Part shown: piece by piece, positions 46,833-56,800 of the stretch | Numbering within the stretch: the first letter of the stretch is position 1 | Layout of the letters: each line of letters begins with the position of its first letter | Notes under the pieces: generated by a model | The model's database searches: none | Told to the model about the DNA's origin: nothing | Seen by the model: only the letters and a program-made list of their open reading frames with translations | Translations under genes and position numbers: made by a program | Assembly: GCA_014728085.1 (NCBI GenBank) | Contig: WJMF01000039.1 | Location: forward strand, 1-64,000 | From: Candidatus Zhuqueibacterota bacterium | GTDB taxonomy: Bacteria > Zhuqueibacterota > Zhuqueibacteria > Residuimicrobiales > Oceaniaggregativiventaceae | Length of the DNA stretch: 64,000 nt | Reading direction: 5' to 3'

Positions 46833-48908
46833 ATGAAAGTATTTCGGTTTGTTTTTATTCTCTTTTCCGGTATTGTGTTGTTACTGTATTGCCGTCTGGA
46901 TCCGCCTCAAGCCCCCCGCTGGCGGAGCAATTTACAAGTGCCTCTGGTCGATACGGTATTGACGGTAGAAAATGTTCTCGACTCTTATGACCAGGCTTTT
47001 TTCTATGCCGATGGTATGCTCGGTTTAAAAATCGATAGTTATTTGGACACGACGTTTATACGCGATTATTTTATCCTGCCTAATGTTTATGATGATTTTA
47101 CCCTGGGCGTCACGGATATCAACCTGCCCCGGGTGGTGCCCGGTACGAGTCGCTTTTTTTTTAGTGAACTCTATTCCGGAGCGGCAGGTTTACAAAATCA
47201 GGATGTTGTTGTTCCCGCTTTTGAGTTTAACAATGTGACGGGAAGCCGTCTGCAAAACCCTGATTTTCAATCTGCCGAGATCAGATATGGAGCCGCAATA
47301 GCTGTTTTCCATAATCGCTTACCCGTTGACCTGTACGATGTCGTACTCTATCTAAAAGATGTGCAAAGCGGAGACATATTGCTAAAAACCGATGATCCGA
47401 TTCAGGTCGGATCGCAGGATTCCGTAAAAATAGAGTTACAGGTTTCGGATAGTCGTATCGATACGCATACGGCCTGGATGATCAGCGGCAAATCGAATGG
47501 TTCCGGAAACAACAGCGTCAACGTCAGTGAGGATGACCGGATCGATCTCTATCTCGTGTTGGAGCGCGTTGTTGTCTCCGCGGTGGAGGCGGATCTGCCT
47601 GACCTGCAACTGGACAGGGAGCAACATGTTCTTTTTGGCCAGGCCTATCAGATTATGCAAGTCGGCATGAAAAGCGGTACGCTGCGTTTTGATATTTTAA
47701 ATCAAATGCCATTTGATATCGATATTGTCATTACAACGCAACAAATTTTTAAAGAGAATTCCGATGCGTTTATTCAATTGCCCATCAAGTTACAAGCCGG
47801 TAAAGAGCGCAATATCGAATTGGATATCTCGGATTATGTTATCGATCTGACCCAAAATCAATTTTTCATTTTTTCCGATCTGGTGATTCATATTAGCGGC
47901 GAAATAAAAAATCATTCTGATCAAATTGTTCACCTTGACGAATCGACGGATATTGATGTCAGTGTCGCTCTGGAGGACCTAAACATTCAATATATTGAAG
48001 GCGCTTTTGATCATCAGCGGGTTGAGCTCGATAGCATGGAAAAGAAGGTCGAATTTGATCAGTTTGGAGATCTCAGCGGGGTAACATTGGAGGATGCACA
48101 GCTGGTTGTCGATATTTTTAGCACACTATCCGTACCCATTAAATTCCAGGGTCAGGTATGGGGTATTGCGGGAAATGGTAACAAATCGGTCATGCATTTT
48201 AGTGAACAAATACAGCTCAGCGACGGTGATGGTGAAATGCATACGCAATTACCGCTGTATACGCCGGAAAACAGCGAGATTCTGCCGTTTGTCAATTTAC
48301 AGCCGGAAAAAATCATTGCCTTCGGCAGCGCCTGGATCGGTGATGGTACAGCGGTTGGCCGGATCAACGGATGGGACTATATCCGGGCTGAGTATACACT
48401 GGAAATTCCGGCTCATCTTACCTTGCAGGAGCGCCAGATTCGGGTCGATACCATACAATATCAAATTTTACCCGCCGACTATGCGGTTGAGGAAAACAGC
48501 GCGATTACACAAATCGATGCCGGGCTTTCCAACCGCCTGTATAGCGCCACCATTAAGACAATCAGTCAAAATAAACTGCCACTGGGGGCTCGGCTCCGCT
48601 TTTACTTTGCTCAGGATTCTGCGAATTTGTTTACTTCGCCGGATATGCTTCTGGGACCGGTTCGGTTGGATGCTGCAGGCATCGACCAGGAGGGAAAAGC
48701 CCGGGATGTCGTTGTACAAAAATTCGAGTTGATTATACCGGCGGAAAAAAGCTATCTATTCAAAAATGAGGGCAGAACTCCTAAAGATTTGTTCGTTGCC
48801 ACCGAAGTCATACTCGCCGATTCCGGCGGGCAAACGATTCAGGTTTTTGATTCGGATTATATCCAGATATCAGCTCTGATTGATATAAAAATCGATGTCG
48901 ATTTTTAA
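46833..48908 (+). CDS. Large lipoprotein of unknown function
   Basis: 691 residues. A signal peptide with lipobox-like LLLYC at about 16-20 suggests anchoring to a membrane. The rest is almost entirely beta-strand pattern with many D/N/E residues and few helices; no known domain, repeat or catalytic motif is visible. It follows the GH15-like gene in the same direction and may be a surface partner. The gene ends just before the GntR promoter. Confidence 0.6.
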   Translation: MKVFRFVFILFSGIVLLLYCRLDPPQAPRWRSNLQVPLVDTVLTVENVLDSYDQAFFYADGMLGLKIDSYLDTTFIRDYFILPNVYDDFTLGVTDINLPRVVPGTSRFFFSELYSGAAGLQNQDVVVPAFEFNNVTGSRLQNPDFQSAEIRYGAAIAVFHNRLPVDLYDVVLYLKDVQSGDILLKTDDPIQVGSQDSVKIELQVSDSRIDTHTAWMISGKSNGSGNNSVNVSEDDRIDLYLVLERVVVSAVEADLPDLQLDREQHVLFGQAYQIMQVGMKSGTLRFDILNQMPFDIDIVITTQQIFKENSDAFIQLPIKLQAGKERNIELDISDYVIDLTQNQFFIFSDLVIHISGEIKNHSDQIVHLDESTDIDVSVALEDLNIQYIEGAFDHQRVELDSMEKKVEFDQFGDLSGVTLEDAQLVVDIFSTLSVPIKFQGQVWGIAGNGNKSVMHFSEQIQLSDGDGEMHTQLPLYTPENSEILPFVNLQPEKIIAFGSAWIGDGTAVGRINGWDYIRAEYTLEIPAHLTLQERQIRVDTIQYQILPADYAVEENSAITQIDAGLSNRLYSATIKTISQNKLPLGARLRFYFAQDSANLFTSPDMLLGPVRLDAAGIDQEGKARDVVVQKFELIIPAEKSYLFKNEGRTPKDLFVATEVILADSGGQTIQVFDSDYIQISALIDIKIDVDF

Positions 48909-48914
48909 TTTTTC

Positions 48915-48943
48915 TTGACAAAGAATCCCGAGTCTGTTATGTT
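48915..48943 (+). promoter_or_regulatory. Promoter of the mini GntR regulator
   Basis: TTGACA, a 17-base spacer, then TATGTT. It lies just after the lipoprotein stop codon and puts the transcript start near 48950. Confidence 0.55.
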
Positions 48944-48954
48944 TAAGAAAACCA

Positions 48955-48971
48955 AATATACCAGGTATATT
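48955..48971. promoter_or_regulatory. Palindromic operator, probable autoregulatory site
   Basis: AATATACC-A-GGTATATT is a perfect 8-bp dyad around one central base. It overlaps the expected transcript start and lies 15 bases before the regulator's ATG, in the position for a repressor of its own gene. GntR-type operators are often short dyads with GT/AC half-sites. Confidence 0.55.
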
Positions 48972-48985
48972 AGATCGTTTCATGA

Positions 48986-49222
48986 ATGCTTCCAAGTCCT
49001 CTTTATCAGCAAGTGGCCGGATCCCTCCGCGAGGATATCATATCCGGCACCTATAAATACGGATCGCAATTGCCTTCCCAGAAAGAGCTTGCCGAAACTT
49101 TTACCGTAAGCCTGATCACCATCAAGCGTGCTCTCTATGAGCTCGTGCAGGAAAATTTGCTTTATAGTCAACCCGGTAAAGGCATTTTTGTCGGCTTATT
49201 ATCGTTACCTGCAAAACATTAG
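48986..49222 (+). CDS. Stand-alone GntR-type winged helix protein
   Basis: 78 residues: PLYQQVAGSLREDIISG, then GSQLPSQKELAETFTVSLITIKRALYELVQ (split here) and GKGIFVG, which is a complete GntR DNA-binding domain. The usual effector-binding C-domain (FadR, HutC or LacI-type) is absent, and the frame stops nine residues after the wing, shorter than the smallest common GntR subfamily (YtrA, about 120). A promoter and dyad lie directly upstream and a terminator downstream, so it looks like an intact unit rather than a random fragment. No ribosome site is visible. Confidence 0.75.
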   Translation: MLPSPLYQQVAGSLREDIISGTYKYGSQLPSQKELAETFTVSLITIKRALYELVQENLLYSQPGKGIFVGLLSLPAKH

Positions 49223-49268
49223 CTGTAAAATATATGGCCTTAACCAGCCACTCACAGTCCTTAATGCG

Positions 49269-49316
49269 AACGTCCGTGCCGGGCTTTTATTGCAGAGCTC
49301 GACACGGACGTTTTTA
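49269..49316 (+). terminator. Strong Rho-independent terminator
   Basis: AACGTCCGTG and CACGGACGTT are perfect 10-bp reverse complements, followed by a T-run. It lies 47 bases after the GntR stop codon and closes that unit. Confidence 0.8.
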
Positions 49317-49374
49317 ATTCAGTTCAACCTAATTCCGGCTATCATTCCTTTTTAGAACCATCGATCCGTCTTTA

Positions 49375-49986
49375 TCAATGGAACAGGAGGCCGGCTTTGA
49401 TGGGCAAATAACTCATATTGTCCTCTTCTGCGAAGGCAATATTATATTTGCCTTCGATAAAGAGAGACATATTGGGTGATATTGTCAAATCGACACCGGC
49501 GCCGACGCCAACACCAAAATAGTTATCCGTTTCGCTTTCGATGGTACTCATGGTCATTCCCTGATACTTGATATCCGCTTCACCGCCGGAGAGGAAAAAC
49601 ATGCCTGCGCCGCCGATCAGGTAAGGTGAAATAGGGCTCATCGGCGGAGCGATGGAGAATTTGACATTGGCCAGAACAGCAATCGAGGAGAGACTTCCAC
49701 CATCGACGCTGATACCGGACACGCCCATGGCGAATTCATCGAGCAATTCGTCCTCATTGATTCCAAAACTGGTGTAATCCACTGTTCCAACAAGTTTCAT
49801 GTTTGGACCAAAAGCAAATTCTGCGCCGCCTCCAACGTTAAATCCGGTTTTCCAGTAATCCTTGAATTCATCCGGTCCCATCGGCATTGCCATCCCCCCG
49901 TTTATGAAAAAATGCGGCATCATCTGGGCGTAAAGCGGTGAACCGGCCAAGCAAAGTAAAAGTACCATAAAGATATAACGTTTCAT
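49375..49986 (-). CDS. Outer-membrane beta-barrel protein (OmpA/OmpW-like)
   Basis: 203 residues. Signal peptide to about 20 (SPLYAQ), followed by the typical barrel opening PHFFINGGMAMPMGPDEF, glycine-rich strands and the ending KYNIAFAEEDNMSYLPIKAGLLFH. AGGAGG stands just before the ATG. Function unknown; such proteins are common in FCB genomes. Confidence 0.75.
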   Translation of the reverse strand: MKRYIFMVLLLCLAGSPLYAQMMPHFFINGGMAMPMGPDEFKDYWKTGFNVGGGAEFAFGPNMKLVGTVDYTSFGINEDELLDEFAMGVSGISVDGGSLSSIAVLANVKFSIAPPMSPISPYLIGGAGMFFLSGGEADIKYQGMTMSTIESETDNYFGVGVGAGVDLTISPNMSLFIEGKYNIAFAEEDNMSYLPIKAGLLFH

Positions 49987-50783
49987 GATTTACCTCCTGT
50001 TTTAATGTGTGGAAAGAGCGTCATTTCGTAGATTGAAAGACAATCGTTTGTCAGGCAAGCAAGGAAAGGATGCTGTGTTCGTTTTTTTCTCCGCTTTGAG
50101 ATGTCCTGTTATCAGCGGTTATTGTACCGAAGAAATATTGCGTTTTCTGCTATAAAAAGCAAGAAAAAAAAGTATTTTGAGGAGAGAAACAATCGGCTGG
50201 TAATGTGATTATACCAAAGCGCATAATCTTTGGTCGTGATATAGCCATCCAGATTAAAATCCGTTAGATAATATCCAGGCGTATCATACCGGATAGATTC
50301 AAGCCATAACTGTAAATCCTTCGTGTCGGTGCGGTTATCTTTAATCGCTTCCGCACCGATGAGGGCTACATTTGGCCCGTCGAGAATTTAGAGCGAATCG
50401 CTGAATGTCTGGTTGTTAAGATCAAGTTCCGGACAATTTATTCTTTTCTCCGTTGACCACGTGGTTAATATATTTTATCAGAATGTGTAATATTTCGCAT
50501 ATATTGAGGTGCTGGTTACAGGATCTATGCAAAAGCGTTTCTACTGCTTTATGATATGGTTCACGTTAAATCCATCCGAATATTACGAAATAATCCTGGC
50601 TGATATATTGTTTTACGTTTTAGATAATACTGTCATTATCAAAAACGAAACCGTATCATGGAACATTGCTAAAATTATACAGTCATCGAATTACAAAGTG
50701 TGTCTAAAAAAACATTGTCCATTTCATTACAGGTGTGACAACCAATCGTATTTTATCCTATCTTATGTCCGGGGGTTTATGTC
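49987..50783. other. Gap with a decayed gene remnant and a palindrome
   Basis: About 800 bases. It contains the dockerin-like remnant at 50112-50432 on the minus strand, a 16-base near-palindrome centred on CCACGTGG at 50453-50468 and a doubtful short frame at 50509-50787. I see no complete gene or RNA. Confidence 0.55.
50112..50432 (-). pseudogene. Remnant of a secreted protein's dockerin-like C terminus
   Basis: The minus-strand frame ending at the stop codon 50112-50114 encodes LDGPNVALIGAEAIKDN, then QLWLESIRYDTPGYYLTD and FNLDGYITTKDYALWYNH, a calcium-binding D-x-N-x-D-G repeat seen at the C termini of secreted FCB proteins. An in-frame TAA at 50388-50390 separates it from a coherent upstream part (ELDLNNQTFSDSL), so the protein is no longer made whole. 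Most of the gene is gone. Confidence 0.75.
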
Positions 50784-50787
50784 ATGA
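50509..50787 (+). CDS. Doubtful small open frame before cusC
   Basis: 92 residues with a Cys/His-bearing segment (KKHCPFHYRCDNQS). It has no family match. Its stop overlaps the outer-membrane channel ATG by four bases, which hints at coupling, but composition and the weak start (GTG) make it quite possibly chance. Confidence 0.25.
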   Translation: MLVTGSMQKRFYCFMIWFTLNPSEYYEIILADILFYVLDNTVIIKNETVSWNIAKIIQSSNYKVCLKKHCPFHYRCDNQSYFILSYVRGFMS

Positions 50788-52019
50788 GAGCATTTCTTTT
50801 CGTTCTGGTTGCTTTTGTTGTTTTATATGCCGAATCTCCAAAATCTGCTGACGAGTATGTCCGGCTGGCCCTAAAGGCCAATCCGGATATTCGTTCGGTT
50901 CAGTATGCCTACAAAGCAGCTTTGGAGGAGGCTCCGATCAACAGCACATTGCCGGATCCGACGATCATGACCGAAGGGCGGGGTATACCGACTGATCTCG
51001 GCAATTTTGAGGAGACGCGAGAATGGATGTTTATGCTGGAGCAAAGAATCCCGTTTCCCGGAAAATTGAGTCACATGCAAAGAAAAAGCGAGATCAATGC
51101 GGTGGAAATGGAATTCAAATCTGATGATGTTAGGAATCAAATCATAAAATGGGTAGAACAAACCGTATATCGTATCGCCTATCTGGATAAAGCACTGGAG
51201 ATTTATCAACAGCAAATTGATTGGATGCAGAGGTTTGAGGAGATTGTGAAATCCAGATATACGGTGGGAAGCGCAACGCGCCAGGAGTGGCTAAAGGCCG
51301 GGATCGAATTACAGCATCTTTTAGCGGAACGGATTGAGCTGGAGGAGAGACGGACAAACCAGGTCAGGCTTCTTAACCGCCTGCTCGATCGGCGCCTCGA
51401 TCATCCGGTTGCGGTTGAGTCTTTGCCCTCTGATTTGCCTACGATCCCCGAACAGGAGCTGGATTCTTTGCTCACCCACAATAATCCGGCTCTGCTGGCC
51501 GCGCAACAACGACAGCGTTATGCAGGGGTTGACGTTGGATTGGCAAAGCTGAGCCTTTATCCGGATATTGCATTGATGGGTGGCCTCATGGTTATGAATA
51601 ATATGGATGACCGCTTAATGGGGCGGATTTCGATGACGTTACCGTTTCTTCCCTGGTCCGGAAAAGATAGCGGTGCCAGAATTGAAAGAGCTAAAATTAT
51701 GAAAAGCAAAAGCATTCTCGATTATAATTACCTGAGGGAAAAGCTGTTGCAACAGCTTTTTAATGTATCGTCTTCTCTGCACACTATTCAAAAACAAAAA
51801 GCTTTATATGATGAGGAAATTTTGCAATCTTATCAGCAACTGATCGAACTATCCCTGGCCGATTATAAAACCGGAGGTGAAAGTTACATTGCCGTCATCG
51901 ATAATATACGCAAACTGCTCAAAACTCAAATCACCTACTGGTCATTGATTCAAAAATATATGCATAACCGGGCGGAGCTGGAATATACGCTCGGATCAGG
52001 AATAAAAGGAGCATCATAA
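50784..52019 (+). CDS. TolC-family outer-membrane efflux channel (CusC-like)
   Basis: 411 residues with a signal peptide (MRAFLFVLVAFVVLYAES). Two repeated coiled-coil halves with TolC signatures: ALKANPDIRSVQYAYKAA and LAAQQRQRYAGVDVGLAKL followed by DIALMGG. It forms the exit duct for the Cus pump. The next gene begins inside its stop codon (TAATG), so the three Cus genes are one operon. Confidence 0.88.
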   Translation: MRAFLFVLVAFVVLYAESPKSADEYVRLALKANPDIRSVQYAYKAALEEAPINSTLPDPTIMTEGRGIPTDLGNFEETREWMFMLEQRIPFPGKLSHMQRKSEINAVEMEFKSDDVRNQIIKWVEQTVYRIAYLDKALEIYQQQIDWMQRFEEIVKSRYTVGSATRQEWLKAGIELQHLLAERIELEERRTNQVRLLNRLLDRRLDHPVAVESLPSDLPTIPEQELDSLLTHNNPALLAAQQRQRYAGVDVGLAKLSLYPDIALMGGLMVMNNMDDRLMGRISMTLPFLPWSGKDSGARIERAKIMKSKSILDYNYLREKLLQQLFNVSSSLHTIQKQKALYDEEILQSYQQLIELSLADYKTGGESYIAVIDNIRKLLKTQITYWSLIQKYMHNRAELEYTLGSGIKGAS

Positions 52020-53863
52020 TGAAAAATCAAATATTATCAAAAATAAAGGAAAACCGGGGAATTATACTGGCTTTTACGATCATCGCTTTTTTAGCCGGTT
52101 ATTTGATCAGTGGTTCATCCGTAGAGTATAGCGAAAAAACAGCCGAGAGCGAGGAGGTGGAGGTGTGGACATGTTCCATGCACCCGCAGATCAGGCAACC
52201 GGAACCCGGCCTTTGTCCGATTTGTGGCATGGACCTTATTCCGGTAGAAAAAGAGCAAAGTGACCGCGAGCTTGGCCCGGCGGAGCTTGAACTGTCTTCA
52301 ACGGCGAGAAAACTCGCTGATATACAAACCACGGTGGTTGAGCGCAAATGGATCCCGCATCAAGTTCGGCTCTATGGTAAAGTGGCGGTTGATGAAACCC
52401 GATATAAAACCATTACGGCCTGGGTGGGTGGACGGATTACAGAGTTGTATGTAGATTATACAGGCCTGACCGTTAAAAAAGGCCAACCTTTGTTGCAGCT
52501 CTACAGTCCTGATCTCTATGTTGCACAAAAGGAGTATCTCCAGGCCGTTCAATCCGCGGACAATGCGTATTCGCATCAGGAAACCATGTCTAAAAAACTA
52601 CTTTTTTATGGATTAACCGGGGAGCAAGTGGATTCTCTGGAAAAAAGCGGTCAGGCTGACCCTTATACGATCATCAGCGCACCGATCGGGGGTGTTGTGT
52701 TGAATAAAAAAGCGCTCAGAGGAGAATATGTTCAAACCGGGACCGTTTTATACGAGATCGCCGATCTGAGCCGGGTTTGGGTCTATCTTAATGCTTATGA
52801 AACCGATCTTTCTTTTTTGCAGGAGGGCCAGGGCGTCTCTTTTCAGCTTAAAGCCTTTCCGGGAAAACTGTTTGATGGAAAAATTGATTTTATCGATCCG
52901 GCTTTGGACCCGCAAAGCCGCACCATCAAAGTTCGCGTTATCGCTGCAAACAACGACTTGAAACTCAAACCCGGATTGCTGGTGACGGCAACGGTTTTCA
53001 GTAAAGAGAGACCACAGGAAGAAAAACCCCTGGTCATACCTGCTTCGGCAGCTCTGGTTACCGGAGAGCGGGCTGTGGTCTATGTCGCTGACGGCTCAAA
53101 GCAGGGTGTATTCGCCGGTCGCGAAGTGGTGCTGGGTGAACGCTTAAACGATCATTTTGTTGTCGCCCTCGGATTAACCCCTGGCGAACGCGTGGTAACC
53201 AATGGCGCTTTCAAAATCGACAGTGAAATGCAAATCCGGGCCAAGAAAAGTATGATGAATCCGCAAGGCGATGAGGGGATGGTCACACATACTCATGCCG
53301 AAATGGTATCGACAGAACAACCGCAGCACCGCCATGGAGAAACGCAAACAGAACACGATCAAATGACGGAAAAGCAACGTAAGCAGAAGAAGCCTATGCC
53401 TGAAGACTTTTATAAACAGCTGAAAACGGTCATCAGCCGCTACTATACGGTCCAACAGGCACTCAGTCAGGATGATGGCGAAAAGGGAGCGGAGGCGGCT
53501 GAAAATCTGAAAATCGCTGTTGCTGCAATGGATGCGGATTATGGTCATGGATGGGCTGAGATATACGGCAAATTTGAACGTTTTGCCGAGACTTTGGCTG
53601 TAGCAGAAAACATCAATAAAGAACGCAAGGCCTTTGAACAACTTTCGAATACCTTGATACAAATAGTATCTGCATATGGTATACCTGAAGATATGGTTGT
53701 TGAGCAATACCACTGTCCGATGGCGTTTGACGACAAGGGAGCTGACTGGTTGAGCAATCGCGGCAAGGTGGAAAATCCCTATTATGGTTCACAGATGTTT
53801 CGCTGTGGCAGCAAGGTAAAATCATTTAGCGATACTGAAACAAAGGATTCAGAGCATGAATAA
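52019..53863 (+). CDS. cusB: CusB-type metal-efflux membrane-fusion protein with heavy-metal-binding and DUF3347 domains
   Basis: 614 residues, periplasmic adaptor. N-terminal anchor (13-33). Heavy-metal-binding domain CSMHPQIRQPEPGLCPICGM at about 52-71. HlyD-type hairpin and beta-barrel at about 80-415. A His-rich linker (THTHAEMVSTEQPQHRHG) at about 422-440. C-terminal DUF3347 at about 460-610, ending YHCPMAFDDKGADWLS and NPYYGSQMFRCG, which has Cys/Met/His typical of Cu(I) sites. It links the TolC channel to CusA and probably hands Cu/Ag to the pump. The stop overlaps cusA by eight bases. Confidence 0.92.
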   Translation: MKNQILSKIKENRGIILAFTIIAFLAGYLISGSSVEYSEKTAESEEVEVWTCSMHPQIRQPEPGLCPICGMDLIPVEKEQSDRELGPAELELSSTARKLADIQTTVVERKWIPHQVRLYGKVAVDETRYKTITAWVGGRITELYVDYTGLTVKKGQPLLQLYSPDLYVAQKEYLQAVQSADNAYSHQETMSKKLLFYGLTGEQVDSLEKSGQADPYTIISAPIGGVVLNKKALRGEYVQTGTVLYEIADLSRVWVYLNAYETDLSFLQEGQGVSFQLKAFPGKLFDGKIDFIDPALDPQSRTIKVRVIAANNDLKLKPGLLVTATVFSKERPQEEKPLVIPASAALVTGERAVVYVADGSKQGVFAGREVVLGERLNDHFVVALGLTPGERVVTNGAFKIDSEMQIRAKKSMMNPQGDEGMVTHTHAEMVSTEQPQHRHGETQTEHDQMTEKQRKQKKPMPEDFYKQLKTVISRYYTVQQALSQDDGEKGAEAAENLKIAVAAMDADYGHGWAEIYGKFERFAETLAVAENINKERKAFEQLSNTLIQIVSAYGIPEDMVVEQYHCPMAFDDKGADWLSNRGKVENPYYGSQMFRCGSKVKSFSDTETKDSEHE

Positions 53864-56800
53864 TCCTGAGAACATGACTTTCCTCGACAAGATTATTGCG
53901 TTCTGTTTGAACAATAAAATCGTCATTTTTTTATTGTTATTAATTATTATTGCCTGGGGTGTACTGGTTGCCCCGTTTGACTGGGATATTTTTACTGATT
54001 TGAGAAATCCGGTATCCGTGGATGCCATCCCGGATATCGGCGAAAATCAGCAGATTGTATTTGTAGAATGGCCGGGAAGATCACCGCAGGATGTAGAGGA
54101 TCAAATTTCTTATCCTCTGACAACAGCTCTGCTCGGTTTGCCCGGGGTTAAAAATATTCGTAGTTTTTCGATGATGGGTTTCAGCACCATTTATATCATA
54201 TTCAGAGAAAATATAGAGTTTTACTGGTCCCGTTCCCGGATACTTGAAAAGCTCAACAGTTTGCCCCCCGGAACCCTGCCTGATGGTGTACGGCCCAATT
54301 TAGGCCCGGATGCCACGGCTTTGGGGCAGGTGTTCTGGTATACGCTGGAGGGACGCGATCCTCAGGGTCGTCCGGCGGGAGGATGGGATTTACATGAGCT
54401 GCGGACAATACAGGATTATATCGTTCGTTACGCCCTCATGTCGGCCCAGGGCGTTTCAGAGGTAGCATCCGTAGGTGGGTTCGTTCAGGAGTATCAAATC
54501 GATGTCGATCCGGATGCTCTGCGAAATTACGACATCACCTTACCGCAAGTGATTCAGGCGGTGAAAAACTCCAATCTCGATGTCGGTGCCAGAACTCTGG
54601 AGATCAATAATGTCGAGTATGTGATTCGCGGTATTGGCTTTGTCAAAGAAATAAGCGATCTGGAAAATGCCGTTATCACTTCTGTCGATAATGTGCCCCT
54701 TTTTATCAAAAATGTTGCCCACGTCAGCAGAGGTCCTGCCTTGCGCCGGGGTGCCCTGGACAAAGCAGGGGTTGAGGCGGTTGGCGGCGTTGTGGTGGTG
54801 CGCTATAATGAAAATCCTCTGCAGGCTATACAAAATGTAAAGGAAAAGATTGCAGAAATTGCACCTGGTTTGCCACAAAAGAAATTGGATGATGGCAGCA
54901 TCAGTCAGGTTACCATTGTTCCTTTTTATGACCGTACCGAGTTGATTTATGAGACCCTGAATACGCTCAATTCCGGTTTGTCGCAGCAGATTCTTATTAC
55001 GATTATTGTGGTTCTTTTACTGGTTATGCACTTGCGCAGTTCTATTTTGATCTCTGCGATGTTGCCCTTGGCGGTGCTGATGACTTTTATCGCTATGAAG
55101 CTATTCGGGGTGGATGCCAATATTGTCGCGCTGTCCGGAATCGTCATCGCTGTCGGAACCATTGTTGATATGGGTATTGTGATCACGGAAAATATTTTCA
55201 AACACCTGCAATCAAAGAAGGAAGATACTTCCACATTTAAGGTGGTCTTTACGGCAACCCTTGAGGTCGGTGGTGCGGTGATGACCGCTGTGTTAACCAC
55301 AATTGTAAGTTTTTTGCCGGTATTCACCCTGCAGGCTGCGGAAGGCAAGCTGTTCAGACCACTTGCTTTTACCAAAACCTTTGCCCTCTTTTCGTCTATT
55401 GTACTTGCACTTTTGGTCATTCCGCCTCTGGCGCAACTCTTTTTTACCGGACGTATTCGGGGAAGGCGTTTGCGGCAATGGATATATGGGATCGGACTGC
55501 TATTGGGGATATTGGTTTCGATTTTTTTCGCTTTGGCCGCCGGACTGATTATCGTACTGCTCAGCAGCGCCGGCCTGATTCAATTCATGGTGCCGGCTAT
55601 AAAGACGAATCGCTGGCTGAATATTGCACTGGTTGTTTTGGTTACCCTCATTTTGGCGGCTTATTGGATGCCGCTGGGTATAGGCAAAGGTATCCTGAAC
55701 TTTTTCTTTGTTGCCATCACCATCACATTTTTTCTGGGCTTTTTTCAGGTGATTAAACATTATTATCCCCGTATTCTGCGCTGGGCCCTGGATCACAAGA
55801 GCTATTTCCTGATTTTGCCGGCCACAATTGTTTTAATGGGGGTCCTGACCTGGCTCGGATTTGAGACCCTGTTCGGATGGCTTCCGCGCCCGGTCAAGCG
55901 CTTCGCACCTGTTAGCACAGTGGCACATGCCTTTCCCGGCCTGGGTAAAGAATTTATGCCTTCGCTTGACGAAGGCGCCTTTCTCTATATGCCAACAACG
56001 ATGCCGCATGCCTCTATCGGTGAGGTCATGGATGTGTTGCGCAAGCAGGATATGGCATTGCAGGCTTTACCGGAAATTGAAAGCGCGGTGGGAAAATTGG
56101 GGCGGGTGGAATCGGCTCTGGATCCGGCCCCGGTATCCATGATCGAAACCGTTATCCATTATCGCGATGAATATTATCAGGAGAATAATGAATATGTAAA
56201 ATACAGATTTGACAGCGACAGCGTTGATTATGCCCGTGATTTTGACGGAAATTTGATGCATGCACTTGATCATCAGCCCTATAAAGTAAAAGGGATTTAT
56301 TTGCGCGATGAAAATGGTGGTCTTATTTCCAGCCGCAGCGGCAAGCCATTTCGGTTATGGCGCCGGGCTCTTGATACGGAATATAACCCCGGCCGTATCC
56401 CCTGGACCGGTATTCAGTCTTCGAATGATATTTGGGACGAGATTGTTCGGGTGACCAAAATTCCCGGTACCACCTCTGCACCCAAATTGCAGCCTATCGA
56501 AACGCGCCTGGTTATGCTGCAGAGCGGCATGCGTGCCCCAATGGGCGTTAAGGTAAAAGGCCCTGATCTCGAAATAATTGAAAATGTCGCCCTTGAAATA
56601 GAGACTTTTCTTAAAGAGGTGCCTTCAATACGGTCGGAAACCGTGCAGGCGGATCGTGTTATTGGTAAACCCTATCTGGAAATTCATATTGATCGGGACA
56701 AAATTGCCCGTTATGGCGTATCGGTGAAATCTGTTCAGGATATCATCGAAACCGCTATCGGAGGAAAAACGATCAGCAGGAGCGTAGAGGGTCGTGAGCG

